Shown here: piece after piece, positions 45,223 to 57,238 of the stretch
Layout: each line of letters starts with the position of its first letter
How positions within the stretch are numbered: position 1 is the first letter of the stretch
From: Cydia pomonella
Lineage: Eukaryota > Arthropoda > Insecta > Lepidoptera > Tortricidae
Assembly: GCF_033807575.1 (NCBI RefSeq)
Contig: NC_084729.1
Span: 8,990,001-9,054,000, forward strand
Direction of reading: 5' to 3'
Length of the DNA: 64,000 bases
The notes under the pieces: generated by a model
What the model saw: only the letters and a program-made list of their open reading frames with translations
Database searches by the model: none
What the model was told of the DNA's origin: nothing
Position numbers and translations under genes: made by a program

Positions 45223-46726
45223 GGGTTATTCCCAATAGTTACCACCTACTTGGTTTGGTGGTAACTAGTGAGTTTTTTTTTTCCAGTAGTTACCACCAAA
45301 ATTTTGGTTAGCGTTCAATACTAATAAAAATAGTATAAGTGCTTTAATCAATAATTAATTAAAAGTCGAATTAATTATAAGTTAATTCGTTATTCGTTTA
45401 ATTATAAGTCGATTACTGTTTCAGTAAATTGCCTTAAAAGTGCTAAAAAAATTGGTCTTTGATTTGTTTGTTCAATCGTATACGTAATTGTGACGCTTAC
45501 GCCATTATCAACGATGCTCCTTTATAAATACAACGCTGCGCTACGTAGTGTGACGTTAGCGCCCTTGACAAAAGATCCAGTAGATAACGTCACAATTTAT
45601 TCAATTTACAATTAATAAGATAAATGCTCTCATGCTCTTGAGGTTGATGGCAAAAAGGAAAAAAAACATATAATATAATAATTAATATAATGTAATAATT
45701 CCAAATCCGCAAATCTCAAATGTGAAAGGTTTTCACCGTTAATAGATAGTCCACATTTCTCCCAGTTTAAGTGGCCTGATAATACTCTCATCATCAAGTG
45801 AGGAATTACAAAAAATGCTGAATGACCTGGTTAGAGAAAGTGGGAAGGTGGGATTGGCTATGAACACACTAAAGACCAAGGCTATGACTAACGACAAGCA
45901 AGAACCTATTCTCATCAATAATAACCCAATTGAATACGTCAATGAGTATATCTATTTAGGCCAGATAATCTCCCCAGTAGATCTAACCTCAAAAGAAATA
46001 GATAGACGTATTGGAAATGCTTGGAAGACATATTGGAGCCTAAGGGAAATAATGAAAAATAAAGATATCAATGTAACTATCAAGCGGAAACTCTTTAATA
46101 CCAGCATACTTCCTATACTCACTTACGGTTGCCAAACCTGGGCTCTCACTAAAACACACATTAGAAAGCTAGAAACCTGCCAAAACTCCATGGAGAGAAG
46201 TATGCTGGGAAAAAGACTATCGGATAAAATAAGAATACAATCCATAAAGAAGCTCACCAAAACAAAAGATGTCACAAAAACAATAAAAAAGTTAAAATGG
46301 AAATGGTCAGGCCATACAATAAGAGGCAAAGAAAAATGGTCGAAAACGATAATGAACTGGTTCACAGGCCATAAGAAAAGGAAAAGAGGTAGACCATTTA
46401 GAAGATGGGTGGACGACATCAAAGCCATAGCAGGAAACACATGGACGAGAGTTGCCAAGGATAGAGAGGAATGGAGAAGGTTGGAGGAGGCCTTTTGCCA
46501 ATAAATGGCACACAGACAGGAAAAAATATGCAAGAAATGTAGAAAATTGAAAATTTACTTTACTGTCTGAAATAAAGGATTTATACATTTATACATTATA
46601 CAATAATTCCAAATAAAACAAATTAACCAAGTTGGTGGTAACTAGTGGGACTTTTTTTTCCAGTAGTTACCAGTGGTAAAAGGTTACCACTGGTAACAAC
46701 TTGGTGGTAACTAGTGGGAATAACCC
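45223..46726. mobile_element. hAT-like element (gttaccac type), copy 2
   Basis: Ends gggttattccc / gggaataaccc with an 8-bp target duplication atctaaag (45215-45222 and 46727-46734). Subterminal GTTACCAC/GTGGTAAC repeats are as in 18471-19462. An RTE-like LINE fragment fills the middle. Confidence 0.9.
45800..46600 (+). pseudogene. RTE-like LINE fragment inside the hAT-like element
   Basis: Frame 45815-46504 is the C-terminal third of an RTE-like reverse transcriptase: EYIYLGQIIS, TYGCQTWALTK, SMLGKRLSDKIR, WKWSGHTIRG, RRWVDDIKAIAG, WTRVAKDREEWRRLEEAF. 5'-truncated, ending in ATACATT repeats at about 46573-46590. Confidence 0.8.
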
Positions 46727-46734
46727 ATCTAAAG

Positions 46735-47144
46735 GCGTCGTAAGTAGTAATGCTCACAGCGCCATGGGCAACTATAAGGCTGGTCATATGCACGATGCAC
46801 GCGACGAGCGGGGCGATGGGCGGCGCGGTACGCGGCTACCACTGTCCAGAACAGATTCATTGAAGTCCATTCATGTTCTAATATTTTTTTTGAATTTTTA
46901 AAGACTTTTTAAAGTTAATGTTGTGTGTACAGGGTGTCATGGTCTGACATGTATTTTATTGTATAACATCTTGATTTATTATGTACATGACTTTACAACG
47001 AATAAATGGTTTGCCGCGACCCTGGGTTTTATTTTGTGGGACCCCATTGGTTGTTTTAGCCTACAAGTCATCCATGTCCCGCCCAGTCCAACAGAATAAA
47101 TGAATACTATAACTTCTTTTTGTCACATTCTACTTCCATTTCAG
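46735..47144. other. Upstream of gene B
   Basis: A GC-rich stretch lies at 46780-46850; an upstream non-coding exon or promoter of gene B may lie here, but I cannot fix it. The splice acceptor ccatttcag ends at 47144. Confidence 0.35.
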
Positions 47145-47985
47145 GTGGCCAGTTTTCACCAGTGTGATATGAACATGTCACTTGACGCAATACATGTAAA
47201 AATGGAGATTGAGGAGGACTATGTGAAAAAGCAGCCTACTGAAGGGTTTGCAGAGGACTTCGAAAAGGAGTTCAATGGAAAAGATATTGAAAGTTCAAAG
47301 GAGGAAGAAATAGTGGAGGTGAAAGATGAAGAAAAATGTCCAAATGAGGAGCTCACAACAGTCAAAGAGGTAGTAGAGAACATTAAAAAGGAAGATAGTG
47401 TAATGGAAGTGGTTAATGATAGTTCAAGGGAGAAAGATAAAGTGGAGGTAAAAGATAAGGAACAATGTCCAAATGAGGAGCTCACAACTGTCAAAGAGGT
47501 AGTAGAGAACATTAAAAAGGAAGATAGTGTAATGGAAGTGGTCAATGATAGTTCAAGGGAGGAAGATAAAGTGGAGGTAAAAGATAAGGAACAATGTCCA
47601 AATGAGGAGCTCACAACTGTCAAAGAGGTAGTAGAGAACATTAAAAAGGAAGATAGTGAGGAAGTGCTTAATGAAAGATCAAGAGCTGTAGAGGCAGAAG
47701 ATGAGTGTTCAAATGAGGAGTCTGAAGCAGTAAAACAGTTAGTGAATGACATAAAAAAGGAGTATGGTCTAAAAGAAGTGCCTAACGAAAGTGCAAGGGA
47801 TTTAGAAAATAAGAAGAACTGTGCAAATAAGGAGCGGTTTGTAAAAGAGCAGACAGACGGAATTGCAGACTCGTGGGATTTATATGAAGATGTGCTCCGA
47901 GCTTTGATGGACCCGGAGAATTTGGTGAAGGAAGAGATTGAGCCAGAATCCATGCTCCAGGCTATGATGGTCTCTGCTGTTCAAG
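47145..47985 (+). CDS. Gene B, acidic repeat exon
   Basis: The exon runs from acceptor ccatttcag to donor caag|gtcagt. Coding probably starts at ATG 47169 (MNMSLDAIHVKMEIEED). Two perfect-length 129-bp repeats begin at 47313 and 47442; a third, partial, begins at 47571 and a fourth is diverged. Each 43-residue unit reads roughly VEVKDxEQCPNEELTTVKEV followed by VENIKKEDS. VKMEI, VKDEE, each IKKED, IKKEY and VKEEI fit the SUMO-acceptor consensus. The phase-1 end joins in frame to the finger exon at 49908 (split Asp codon). The protein is very acidic and Lys/Glu-rich with coiled-coil-like stretches. I recognise no named family; a regulatory tail of a zinc-finger factor is the likely role. Confidence 0.75.
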
Positions 47986-48139
47986 GTCAGTTGTCAAACA
48001 GCGTGTATTTTTAACCCTTTAATTCGCAATGTAGGTTCACATAACATTCGATCCACTTTTGGTATTTTTTCCCAACTAGTTTCATTATGACAATCAAGCT
48101 TCAAGGAGACTTGAACCTACCAATCTGGTTTATTTTTGC

Positions 48140-48330
48140 GGACTACGAGTATCATATTCACTGCCACAAGTAGGAAGTTCGCAACGAGTGGCAATAAATT
48201 TCGAATTACCTTTTCGCACGTATACTATACAATGTTTTACAGTACATATTTTTCATTTAAATTTTCGCCATAGGCACGTATAGTGCGAGTTACCGCACTA
48301 GGGCGGTAAAGTACCACCATATGTAAAAAA
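48140..48330. repeat. Degenerate composite MITE in gene B intron
   Basis: Diverged copy of 48653-48876 (gcaacgagtggcaataaat; tacagtacatatt; ccaccatatgta). Confidence 0.55.
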
Positions 48331-48652
48331 AAGCTGTGTCTAAATCGAAGTCGTTCGACGTTAATAGATAACCTCGAATGACTTTATTATTACTGTTTCA
48401 CAATGTCCAAGTAAAGTCCTGAATAAGCTACTTGCCACTTATCTGACGAATAAAGTCATCGTTGGCGTTTCACAATCTTCTGATAAGCTTAACTGGTAGA
48501 TAAAGTGCTAAGTTTTGCGGGAAGTTATATCTGGCAGTTAGTTTATTTGTTAATTAGCTATCTAATACTTTACTTCGACATTGTGAAACAGGCCCTAAGC
48601 AAAATTTTACTCTATATCAAAATAATATTTGTTGCAACTTCACAGAAAATAG

Positions 48653-48876
48653 TACATTACGATACAAGTGCGAAAAATAGGAAATTCGAAACGAGTGGCG
48701 ATAAATTAAAACACGACCGAAGGGAGTGTTTTAAATCGACACGAGTTGCGAATTACCTATTCGCACATGTATCGTACAACGTTTTACAGTACATATGGCC
48801 CTTTAAATGTTCGACACAGTAACGTAATATGCTACTTCTCGCACTAGTGCTATAAAGTAGCCCCATATGTACTGTA
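48653..48876. mobile_element. Composite MITE in gene B intron
   Basis: Unit 1 cgatacaagtgcgaaaa / ttcgcacatgtatcg; unit 2 tacagtacatatggccc / ggggctact-type inner part, ccatatgtactgta end. Inverted copy at 58600-58820. Confidence 0.8.
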
Positions 48877-49907
48877 AAGTTCTTTCTAGATCTAGAGTAT
48901 GATGTTACGTAGACTGGACTAGAGTATAGAATATGTCGTCGTGACAAAAATAAACGAAATACAAGATTTTTCGGTAGTATATTGACCATGTCATGCAAAT
49001 TTAATTCTTAAAACATGATAGAAACTAGAAGCAGTGATAAAAACAATATAATTAACTAGATCTCACTTGTCGCTTAAAACTTTCAACACAGCGCCATCAG
49101 ATATCCAAAAATAAGTATATTTACAACTTGCAATGTTCGGGTCAAATCTTGCAAGCTGAAATAGACCCACTTCCCGTTATTCAGGTGAGCTGGCGCACAA
49201 GTTACACTAGTCTAAACACGATGTACGTCGAACTAAGTTGCTTTAGTTCCAAATGATAATTCGGGCGGCGGGCAATTATTCTTTAGAACTAAGCTTATGC
49301 TCATTACAGAAGGTCTTGTTTGGACTCGTGTAACTTGTGAAATGTTTTAACTAGGGCTATCATTTTGATGTCATCTGTTAGCTGATATCCTGTACTGTCT
49401 TTTAAGAATAAAAAAAGTACAAGTCAACGACCTTGTTTTCGATAAAAAAGATAAAATGTGAAAAAAGAAGTAAATTTTTGAAGACAATTATTATCTTCCA
49501 TATTAATTCTTGAGTATTTGTGGAAAATTCTCTGTAACATTTATGCTTGAAATTTATGCCCTAATTCATCAGCTATCGAATGATTAATATTTTTTTAATG
49601 TGCGATAGGTAAATGGACAGATAATGGTACATTAAACAAGTGCAGTCGTGTTTGGAGCCATAAAACTTATAAAGGGGTGCATTTTTAAAATGATTGAGAA
49701 AAATATCGGTATGGGGGGTGATTTGTCGATTAAATTCATCGTACTATACGTGGTTAACGGCTCCAATATACGTGCACAAACACATTGTATAATATTTATT
49801 TAGTCACCTGTTGAAAGTTAAAGTACAGTCAGCGATAAAAGCTTATATAAAAATGTATTTTTATTACAAAAAAGTTATATTCAAATTTTTATACATTTTT
49901 TTTCAAG
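48877..49907 (+). other. Gene B intron, 3' part
   Basis: No open frame or repeat recognised; ends in a T-rich acceptor (cattttttttcaag). Confidence 0.45.
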
Positions 49908-51790
49908 ATTGCTGCAACAGGGCTTGCTCGGTGCGTCTGGAGCGCCTCATCGTGAACGAAAGGCGGCGCATGTGCCGCGTCGGGCGCCGCGTGTACAAGC
50001 TCGGCCCACCCGTCTATACTTCAAATGTAGGCAACTACCAGCTGCGACATACCAGGCCAAAACACTATTCCGACACATACAAACTACCTACCACTTTCAA
50101 GCGACCTAAACTCAACAAAATGTTAAATATTGCCGTAAAGTATGAATGCAATGACTGTGGCAAGGGTTTCAAAAGTAAGTCTGTTTTAACAAAACATATG
50201 AACGCTCACTCGCAATATATACGTAATTCAGAAGGAAAATTTGTCTGTGATTTCTGCGGCTCTTTATTCGAAAGTAAGTTACTTGTGTTAGACCATGAGA
50301 AAAATGAACACGGCGTTGTCAGTTTCATGTGTTCGGAATGTGAGTTTACGTCAGAAAACAAGAAAACTTTGCAAGCCCATTTAAATAGACACTCGGTAAA
50401 TGGGGTTTTTCATTGCCGGAAATGTAGTTACAAAACTTCACGTATAGCCAGTTTCCGTTTACATCAAAAAATACACGGTAGTGAGAAACCTTACGCATGT
50501 GACAAATGCGATTTTAAATGCAGATGGAAACATACTTTGCATAAACACCGGGTCGTGCACACGAATGAGAAACCATATAGCTGCAACATTTGTAACTACA
50601 AGGGTAAAAGAAAAGCAGACTTAAAAGGTCATCGTATTATACACACCGGTGAGAAACGATTTGAATGTAGCGATTGTGCGTATAAATCTTTTACAAAGAG
50701 TGACTTACGTAAACATGTTATGACCCACACTGGAGTGAAGCCCTATGAATGCAGCCACTGCGACTATAAGGCTAGTCGCAAGTCAGTCTTGCGACTTCAC
50801 CTAATGGTACACTCCAGCGATAAGCCTCTTAACTGTAAAAAATGTAACTACAAGTGTAAAAGGAAAACAAACTTACTACAACACGAATTGACGCACTTAA
50901 ATAAAAATCCCTTTAAATGTAGTCACTGTGATTTCACGTGCAGGCAGAAATCTAAATTAAAAATACACGAGATGAAACACTCCGGTGACAAACCATTTGA
51001 ATGTAGCCTTTGTAACTACAAAGGTTATCGGAAACAAGATTTACAAGTTCACGGAAGAAACCACAAGAATGATAAAGACGTAAAGCTCTTTAAATGTAGC
51101 TACTGCGATTACGTGACTACTACAAAAAGTTCCTTTCAATATCACGAAATGAGGCACACTGGTGAAAAACCATTTAAATGCAAAATTTGCGACTACAGAT
51201 GCAGCAGGAAAGCGGGTATCAAAGAACATCAGAAAGTACATTCAGACGAAAAGCCTTTCAAGTGTACGTATTGTGCTTATGCGTCTAAAGTGAAGAAGTC
51301 TTTGAGAATCCACCTAATGATACACACGGGTAAAAAACCTTATGAATGCGACTTTTGCGGTTACAAGAGTGCTATACGAACAGATATGGATAGACATCTG
51401 CTGGTGCACACTGGGGAGAAACCCTTTCAGTGTAGTTTCTGTGAGTTCAGGTGTACGCGCAAAACTCATTTGAAAAGTCACGAAATGAGACACACTGGCG
51501 AGAAGCCTTATCAATGTGCCCTGTGTGAATTTAGATGTCGGCACATATCAGGTCTCCGAACTCATGTTTTGCAACACACGGGAGAGAAAGCCTTCCGATG
51601 CAACGAGTGCGGGCACAAAACTCGCTGGAAAATGGACTTGCAAATTCATATGAGGATACACAACGGGGAGAAACCGTACGAATGTGGCATATGTGGCTAT
51701 AGGGCGAAAAGGGCGGCAGACGTGAACATTCATATGAAGACACACAATACATATGACAATGAAGAGGATCCTTTAGAAGGCGTAGAGTAA
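49908..51790 (+). CDS. Gene B, finger exon with 19 C2H2 fingers
   Basis: The acceptor is tttttttcaag and the phase agrees with 47985. An Arg/Cys-rich lead (CCNRACSVRLERLIVNERRR) is followed by about 50 residues of linker, then 19 consecutive C2H2 fingers from YECNDCGKGF to YECGICGYRAKRAADV, nearly all C-x2-C-x12-H-x3-H; the second has H-x4-H. Linkers are mainly TGEKPF/Y, so the array should lie along DNA over many bases. All zinc ligands look intact. It ends acidic (NEEDPLEGVE). Unlike genes 1-3, the fingers differ widely from one another, as expected of an old, constrained protein. Nuclear DNA-binding regulator; target unknown. Confidence 0.9.
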
Positions 51791-51924
51791 CAAAAACTAA
51801 CAGTAATTTAAAAAAAATGTACTTGTATTTTTATTATTTGATAAAATGATAAATTAACGTTGTTTTAAAGGCATTATGTCATTGAGACTGTCACTTTTTA
51901 TCAGTTTTTTTGGACGTACAGTAC

Positions 51925-52230
51925 CGGCCAATAATATATATATATATATATATATATTTACCTTTGTGTGTCTCTGTATGAACATGTATAGAGTAAACAA
52001 TATAGGTGTAACTGGTTGTTTATTTTGTAACGCTTTCGCCGCCAACAACTCTAACTCTAAATATTTATTTTCTTTTTTTTATTGTGGAACGTACCACATT
52101 ATAATCTCTACATTGTATATACAGATGTCAATCTTAATGAAAAAACCAACGATGATCAACTCTGGTCAACGTGTGACTCGAACCCATATCTTTGGAGATC
52201 ACGTTGGGGGGGGGGGGGGGGGGGGTTATA
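51925..52230. repeat. (TA)n and a poly-G tract
   Basis: (TA)n at 51931-51957; a run of about 21 G at 52206-52226 that may form a G-quadruplex or be an assembly weak point. Confidence 0.8.
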
Positions 52231-52254
52231 AGGAGACCTCCTAGCGTTTGTCCC

Positions 52255-52675
52255 GTGTACTGTGACGGGGTCCGCTTTCCTACTTTTCTCCTTCCACTTC
52301 GCTCTATCCCGGACGTCGTTTTCCGCTAACCCACAGGCGTTTAAATCTTTGGCGATGACATGGCGCCAACGCTGCCTTGGTTTGCCCCTCTTGTTTGGGC
52401 CTGGTTAGGCAAAGCTAAGAGCTTTGTTGCCTACGTATTCTGGCGGCCTTCTTTTGACATGCCCAAACAACTTCAGCCGACTTTCTTGGAGCTTATCGGC
52501 GACGTCTCTCACTCCCAGGCTACCACAGATGTGTTCGTCGAACCCTATTAATCCTGGAGACTCCTGACATCCACCTCAGCATCGTCATTTCTGCCACATG
52601 GATGGCTTGGACATGTCGCTGGGTCACTGGCCATATTTCGCTGCCATAAGTAAGAACCGGTCTTATGATGAACGA
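52255..52675 (-). pseudogene. LINE reverse transcriptase C-terminal fragment
   Basis: Minus strand, in broken frames: RPVLTYGSEIWPVTQRHVQ, AEMTMLRWMSGVSR, SLGVRD, then a proline/arginine-rich block. Typical of an RTE-like non-LTR element. Confidence 0.65.
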
Positions 52676-52939
52676 AACTAAGTAAAAATATCTATTTAGG
52701 TTTTGATGTATTAAAAAAATAGAAAAACAATATTCGCTACTATATTCGCTACCCGTTCTACTTCGCGTTATATTTTTTTCATTACGAAAATTATATACTA
52801 AAACCTATTCTATATAGTTAAGGCGAACTAACCTAACCTCTTTTTTTAAACTTCAAGACCGACTAAGGAATGTCGAGATCCGATGCACCAAGGTGCGAGA
52901 CGTGGGTGAGGTCATTAGCAAGCTAAAATAGAATTAGGC

Positions 52940-53128
52940 GGGTCCACACAGAGCGAGCGAGCGAGCACGTACGTGCTAGGCAATTTCCTCACGCACAAAC
53001 CACGAGTCACGTCTACGACTCTGCCGAGGCGGCGCATGCGTTTTCCTCGCCCGAGACACGTCTACACTGGCCGTTTTGTGCGTGAGGAAATTGCCTCGCG
53101 CGTATGCTCGCTCTGTGTGCACCCGGCT
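52940..53128. mobile_element. Palindromic MITE (ccacacagagcgagc type), full copy
   Basis: Ends ggtccacacagagcgagc / gctcgctctgtgtgcacc; inserted in the RTE-like fragment. Confidence 0.85.
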
Positions 53129-53255
53129 ATTGGGCAGGAGATGTTGCCAGCAAGTTGCCAGGCAGAGTGATGGCAGGTGGACCAAAATGTTGACAGATTG
53201 ATGGCCCCTTTCGGATGAAAGAAGCGCCTTGCGTCCGTTGGCTCGTTGGGTGGAT

Positions 53256-53336
53256 AGGCCGAGGCAGGTCTACACTGGCCGGTTTGTGCGTGAGGAAATT
53301 GCCTCGCGCGTATGCTCGCTCTGTGTGGACCCGGCT
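53256..53336. mobile_element. Half copy of the same MITE
   Basis: Only the right half (tctacactggccggtttg ... gctctgtgtggacccggct). Confidence 0.8.
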
Positions 53337-53764
53337 GATGACATTCGAAAAATCGCGGGATACTTCTGGATGCGACTAGCTCAGGACCGGGATAAGTGGC
53401 GTACATGAAGAGAGGCCTATTCTCAGCAATGGGCGAATGAAGGCTAAAATGATGATGATGAACCTGACCTCTATCATTATGAATTTGCTATGCTGCAACT
53501 GGGTTTGGGGATCGCTTAAAGGGTTAAACATTACGTTTATTTACATTAGCTGAGCCACTTTCCCTTTCAATTAGTTTCTAAGCATTATTGTGTACTTTTA
53601 TTATGTACTTATGTTTAAACTTTTTGAATAAACGTCTTTATTATTATTATTATTTCCCACCACAATGAAAAAGCATCTATGTATAGGTATTTATGTATTT
53701 CATTTTATTTGTATACATTACAACAGTACAATTATACTTTATATACATAATTTCTCATTAATTT

Positions 53765-55020
53765 AAAGTGCCATATGTACTGTAAAACGTACGATACACG
53801 TGCGAATAGGTAATTTGCAACTCGTGTCGATTTAAAGCACACCCTTCGTAAGAGTCAGAATGGCGGGTGTACCTAAATAAAATTAAATGAAAACCATACC
53901 ATATTTTTGTACCTAATTTGTACTATTTAGTACCTCGTTTAAAAAAAATTGTACCTCACGGTACGTAAAGTTATGATCAAAAAACAGGTCACCCGCCATC
54001 CTGACAGTCAGAATGGCGGGTGTACTTTATTACGCTATGTTCCCGTGGTTATTGATAAATTCTATAAAAGCCAAATGTTTGTACCTTCATATTCAATTAT
54101 AATACGAGTCATTTTATTTTTGGTTTCCAAGTTTTACTCATTTTATATTTTGCTTGCTATTACAATTTTGCAGGCGTTATAATTTTTCAAATTATCGATT
54201 TAATTTTTAAGAAATAACGCTAAGGTACAATTATTTTTTTACGCCAGGATTTAGTACCTTTAATGTTTAATCTGTTAAGTTCAAATAACTCAGTAAATCA
54301 TGTCTTAAAAAAGGCTAGGCGCTAATTCAAAGAAATCTTCCTAAGAAAAATCATTTTTAAGACACGATTTTCTGAGCTATTAGAACTTAACAGATTAAAC
54401 ATTAAAGGTACTAAATCCTGGCGTAATAAAAATAATTGTACCTTAGCGTTAAAAAAGGCTAGGCGCTAATTCAAAGAAATCTTCCTAAGAAAAATCATTT
54501 TTAAGACATGATTTTCTGAGTTATTTGAACTTAACAGATTAAATATTCAAACAATCCTGGCGAAATAAAAATAATTGTACCTTATCGTTTTTTCTTAAAA
54601 ATGTAATCGATAACTTGAAAAATTATAACGCCTGCAACATTGTAATAGCAAGCAAAATATAAAATGAGTAAAACTTGGAAAGCACAAATAAAATGACTCG
54701 TATTATAATTGAATATGAAGGTACAAAAATTTGGCTTTTATAGAATTTATCAATAACCACGGGAACATAGCGTAATAAAGTACACCCGCCATTCTGACTG
54801 TCAGGATGGCGGGTGACCTGTTTTTTGATCATAACTTTACGTACCGTGAGGTACAATTTTTTTTAAACGAGGTACTAAATAGTACAAATTAGGTACAAAA
54901 ATATGGTATGCTTTTCATTTCATTTTATTTAGGTACACCCGCCATTCAGACTCTCACCACCCTTCGTGTTTTAATTTCTCACCACTCGTTGCGAATTTCC
55001 CACTTTTCGCACTTGTATCG
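53765..55020. repeat. Composite-type MITE split by the foldback element
   Basis: 53765-53849 and 54959-55020 are the two parts of the cgatacaagtgcgaa MITE family, broken at acccttcgt. Confidence 0.75.
53850..54958. mobile_element. 1.1-kb foldback element
   Basis: Two arms of about 500 bp (53850-54345 and 54440-54958) are reverse complements, with a rearranged centre. The outer ends carry gagtc-gaatggcgggtgtacc in inverted orientation. acccttcgt (8-9 bp) is repeated on both sides (53841-53849, 54959-54967). No transposase frame. A single arm occurs at 34097-34455. Confidence 0.85.
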
Positions 55021-55171
55021 TAGGTATGCACTATTTTCACAAGTCAGTAACAATGACATTATTACAATTTGATACATTTTCACCGATTATTTGTTACGAA
55101 TAAATGACATGATGCATCATGGCGGTGTGTTTACTGTTTGTGCTAGTGTCGCCCCCTACGTAGAGTCTTGC

Positions 55172-55390
55172 CACATTTGATTTTTTTTTATGGTAGAGTA
55201 GGCAAACGAGCAGACGGATAACCTGACGGTAAGCGATTACCGCCGCCCATGGACACCTGCAACACCAGAGGGGTCGTAAGTGCGTTGCCGGCCTTTAAGA
55301 TGGGAGTACGCTCTTTTCTTGAAGGTTTGAAGGTCGTATCGGTCCGGAAATACCGAAGGCGACATTTCATTCCACAGTTTTAGTTGCGTG
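55172..55390 (+). repeat. Retroelement 3' repeat (cctgacggtaagcgattacc)
   Basis: Related to 40225-40560 and 63945-64000. Confidence 0.6.
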
Positions 55391-55730
55391 TCCAATATAA
55401 TAATATCCTTAGGATGTTGTTAAGGCTGCCGAGGCACTGTAGTGCGTCAGGCATGTTCGCTGAGGCGCGAACTGACGACTTTTATGCCATCAGGCGAAAA
55501 AGAGTGGCCTCATTGCTACGACGCGTGCGCGGCAGCACTAACAGCATGCTGAGGGCGTTAGGCGAGCGCCTCGACTGCCCGCTAATTGGGTACTGGATAG
55601 GAGTAGTTATTGGTAGGTCTAAATAGATATATAGGTTACTAACATAGTGTTAAGGCTAAAATGGTACTAACAAAATATGGATCGCTTTGTGATCTGAAAT
55701 AAAGAAATTTTAATTTTTTAATTTTAATTT
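55384..55730 (+). pseudogene. LINE C-terminal fragment
   Basis: Reads VQYNNILRMLLRLPRHCSAS, then MFAEARTDDFYAIRRKRVAS and RGSTNSML, typical of a LINE reverse transcriptase end; the 3' tail is TTTTAA-rich. Confidence 0.7.
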
Positions 55731-56462
55731 TAATTTAACAAATTTAACACAAATCAGTGAAATAAGGATCAAAGTTCTAAAAGTTTTAATAATGTGTCGA
55801 AAGATTGCAGTAAATTTACTGTGGCTACAAAATTTTCTTCGATAATCCACCTCTATTTCAAATTCTCTTTGCTTATAGTTATAGGCGTAATAATCCTATG
55901 AACATCATCTTTGTATTCCGCATGTTTATGATTTAAATGTAGATGCCAGAGTCACAATCGGTTAATTGTAGAATACTTCACAAGTATCAAGACTGTTTAA
56001 TACTGTTTTCTGTGTTGTCATATACGGATTTTAAAAATCAACTTTTTATCGATCGCTGCAGAGTTAGCTTGGTCTAACAATAGCATTTTATTTATTTATT
56101 TATAACACAAACAGTCACATATACAAATGGATTTAATTATGTTTCATTTTTGCATTCATTTTTGTTTCATTATTATCGGAAAAGTTGTAATATATATATA
56201 TATATTTACTATTATCTGGTAGGTATTAGGAAAACCGGAAAGTTACATTTCTCGTAAAATAGGTTATCATATAGGGTCCGCCATCTTGTGGTCTAAATAG
56301 GAAACATAAACTGCAGATTGAAACTTCACGCCAAAGCAAGCTGCCGTTCCCGTACGTTTTCTTGTGCAATGTCTGCCATCTAGTGGGCTACATTGGAAGC
56401 TTAACCTTGACATTTACTTCGCGCCAATAAACAGGAGGCTCCGGTGCTGCCCCCTACGTTCC
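55731..56462. other. 3' of gene X, no gene
   Basis: Short (TA)n at 56190-56206. 56275-56440 has the 'gccatcttgtgg' and 'gccatctagtgg' blocks often seen in insect repeats. Confidence 0.4.
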
Positions 56463-56615
56463 CTATAGGCACGGTTTGGCTTCCTTCTTGTTCCGCTTGC
56501 GCGGCGGCGGCTTGACCTTGAGATGTACGTATTTAACGTGCGTGTACAGTGAGCCGGACTGCAGGAACGCCTTGCCGCAGTAACTGCACATGTGTGTACG
56601 CTTCCCCGTGTGGAT
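56463..56615 (-). CDS. Gene X, last exon
   Basis: The acceptor ccacag precedes IHTGKRTHMCSYCGKAF. It completes the finger begun in 57776-57874 (CSECPKTF...YVHKL + IH) and encodes one more full finger (CSYCGKAFLQSGSLYTHVKYVH) and a basic tail (KPPPRKRNKKEAKPCL), a possible nuclear localisation signal, then TAG. Phase 0. Strong GC bias against AT-rich flanks supports a conserved coding exon. Confidence 0.85.
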   Translation of the reverse strand: MHTGKRTHMCSYCGKAFLQSGSLYTHVKYVHLKVKPPPRKRNKKEAKPCL

Positions 56616-57238
56616 CTGTGGACAAAATAGTATATTATTAAGGAAAGAGCAATTCGTGGATGAGTTTCGATTTTGAGCTGAGTCCGACAAAGAAGTCGAA
56701 TCCACGAATTGCTGTTCCTGCCGAGGTATATATAGTGCTTTTCTCAAAACATGGCCCGAGAGGCCGAGATACATTGTTCGAATTGAAACATTTTATTTGT
56801 TTCACAAGTATAAATAAAAACAATAGATATCTCCTTAAATTTTTCTATCAAGTGCGAGCGTAAGACTTTAACTCTCATTTCTGACCTTTGTGTTGCTTAA
56901 ATGCCATGAGTCCTATAGACATTTGATCCACAGGAAAATCAACATCGATTGACATTATTTACAAAAATTGCGCCCCTTGGTAATGAGTATGAAGGAAATT
57001 TGAAAATGGCTGCCCTCCTGTATTATCACGTAAAATGCACGATAACTGACATCGTTCAGACTTCGAGCAACACTGAAGCATTAAAATATCATTGTGATGG
57101 CTGAGATACACGTCATACTCGTGAACGGGTGCTGTTTGTGGAGACCGGTCCGTTTATAAACTTTATTTTTGAGTATAATTACAGTGAGACACCTCATTCG
57201 GTTCTCGTATGTTTTTTATACTAATGAATGTTTTAATA

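Larger units (their letters stand above)
52860..53460 (+). pseudogene. RTE-like fragment broken by two MITE copies
   Basis: The pieces 52860-52939, 53129-53255 and 53337-53460 align with 59110-59425. MITE sequence separates them. Confidence 0.8.

Noticed and set aside
45739..46588. Antisense frames over the RTE-like fragment
   Set aside because: Shadows of the sense reverse transcriptase remnant.
47219..47953. 244-codon Ser-rich antisense frame over gene B repeats
   Set aside because: Shadow of the Glu/Lys-rich repeat exon.
53949..54856. Identical 77-codon frames in the foldback arms
   Set aside because: Same reason: palindrome, no coding signature.
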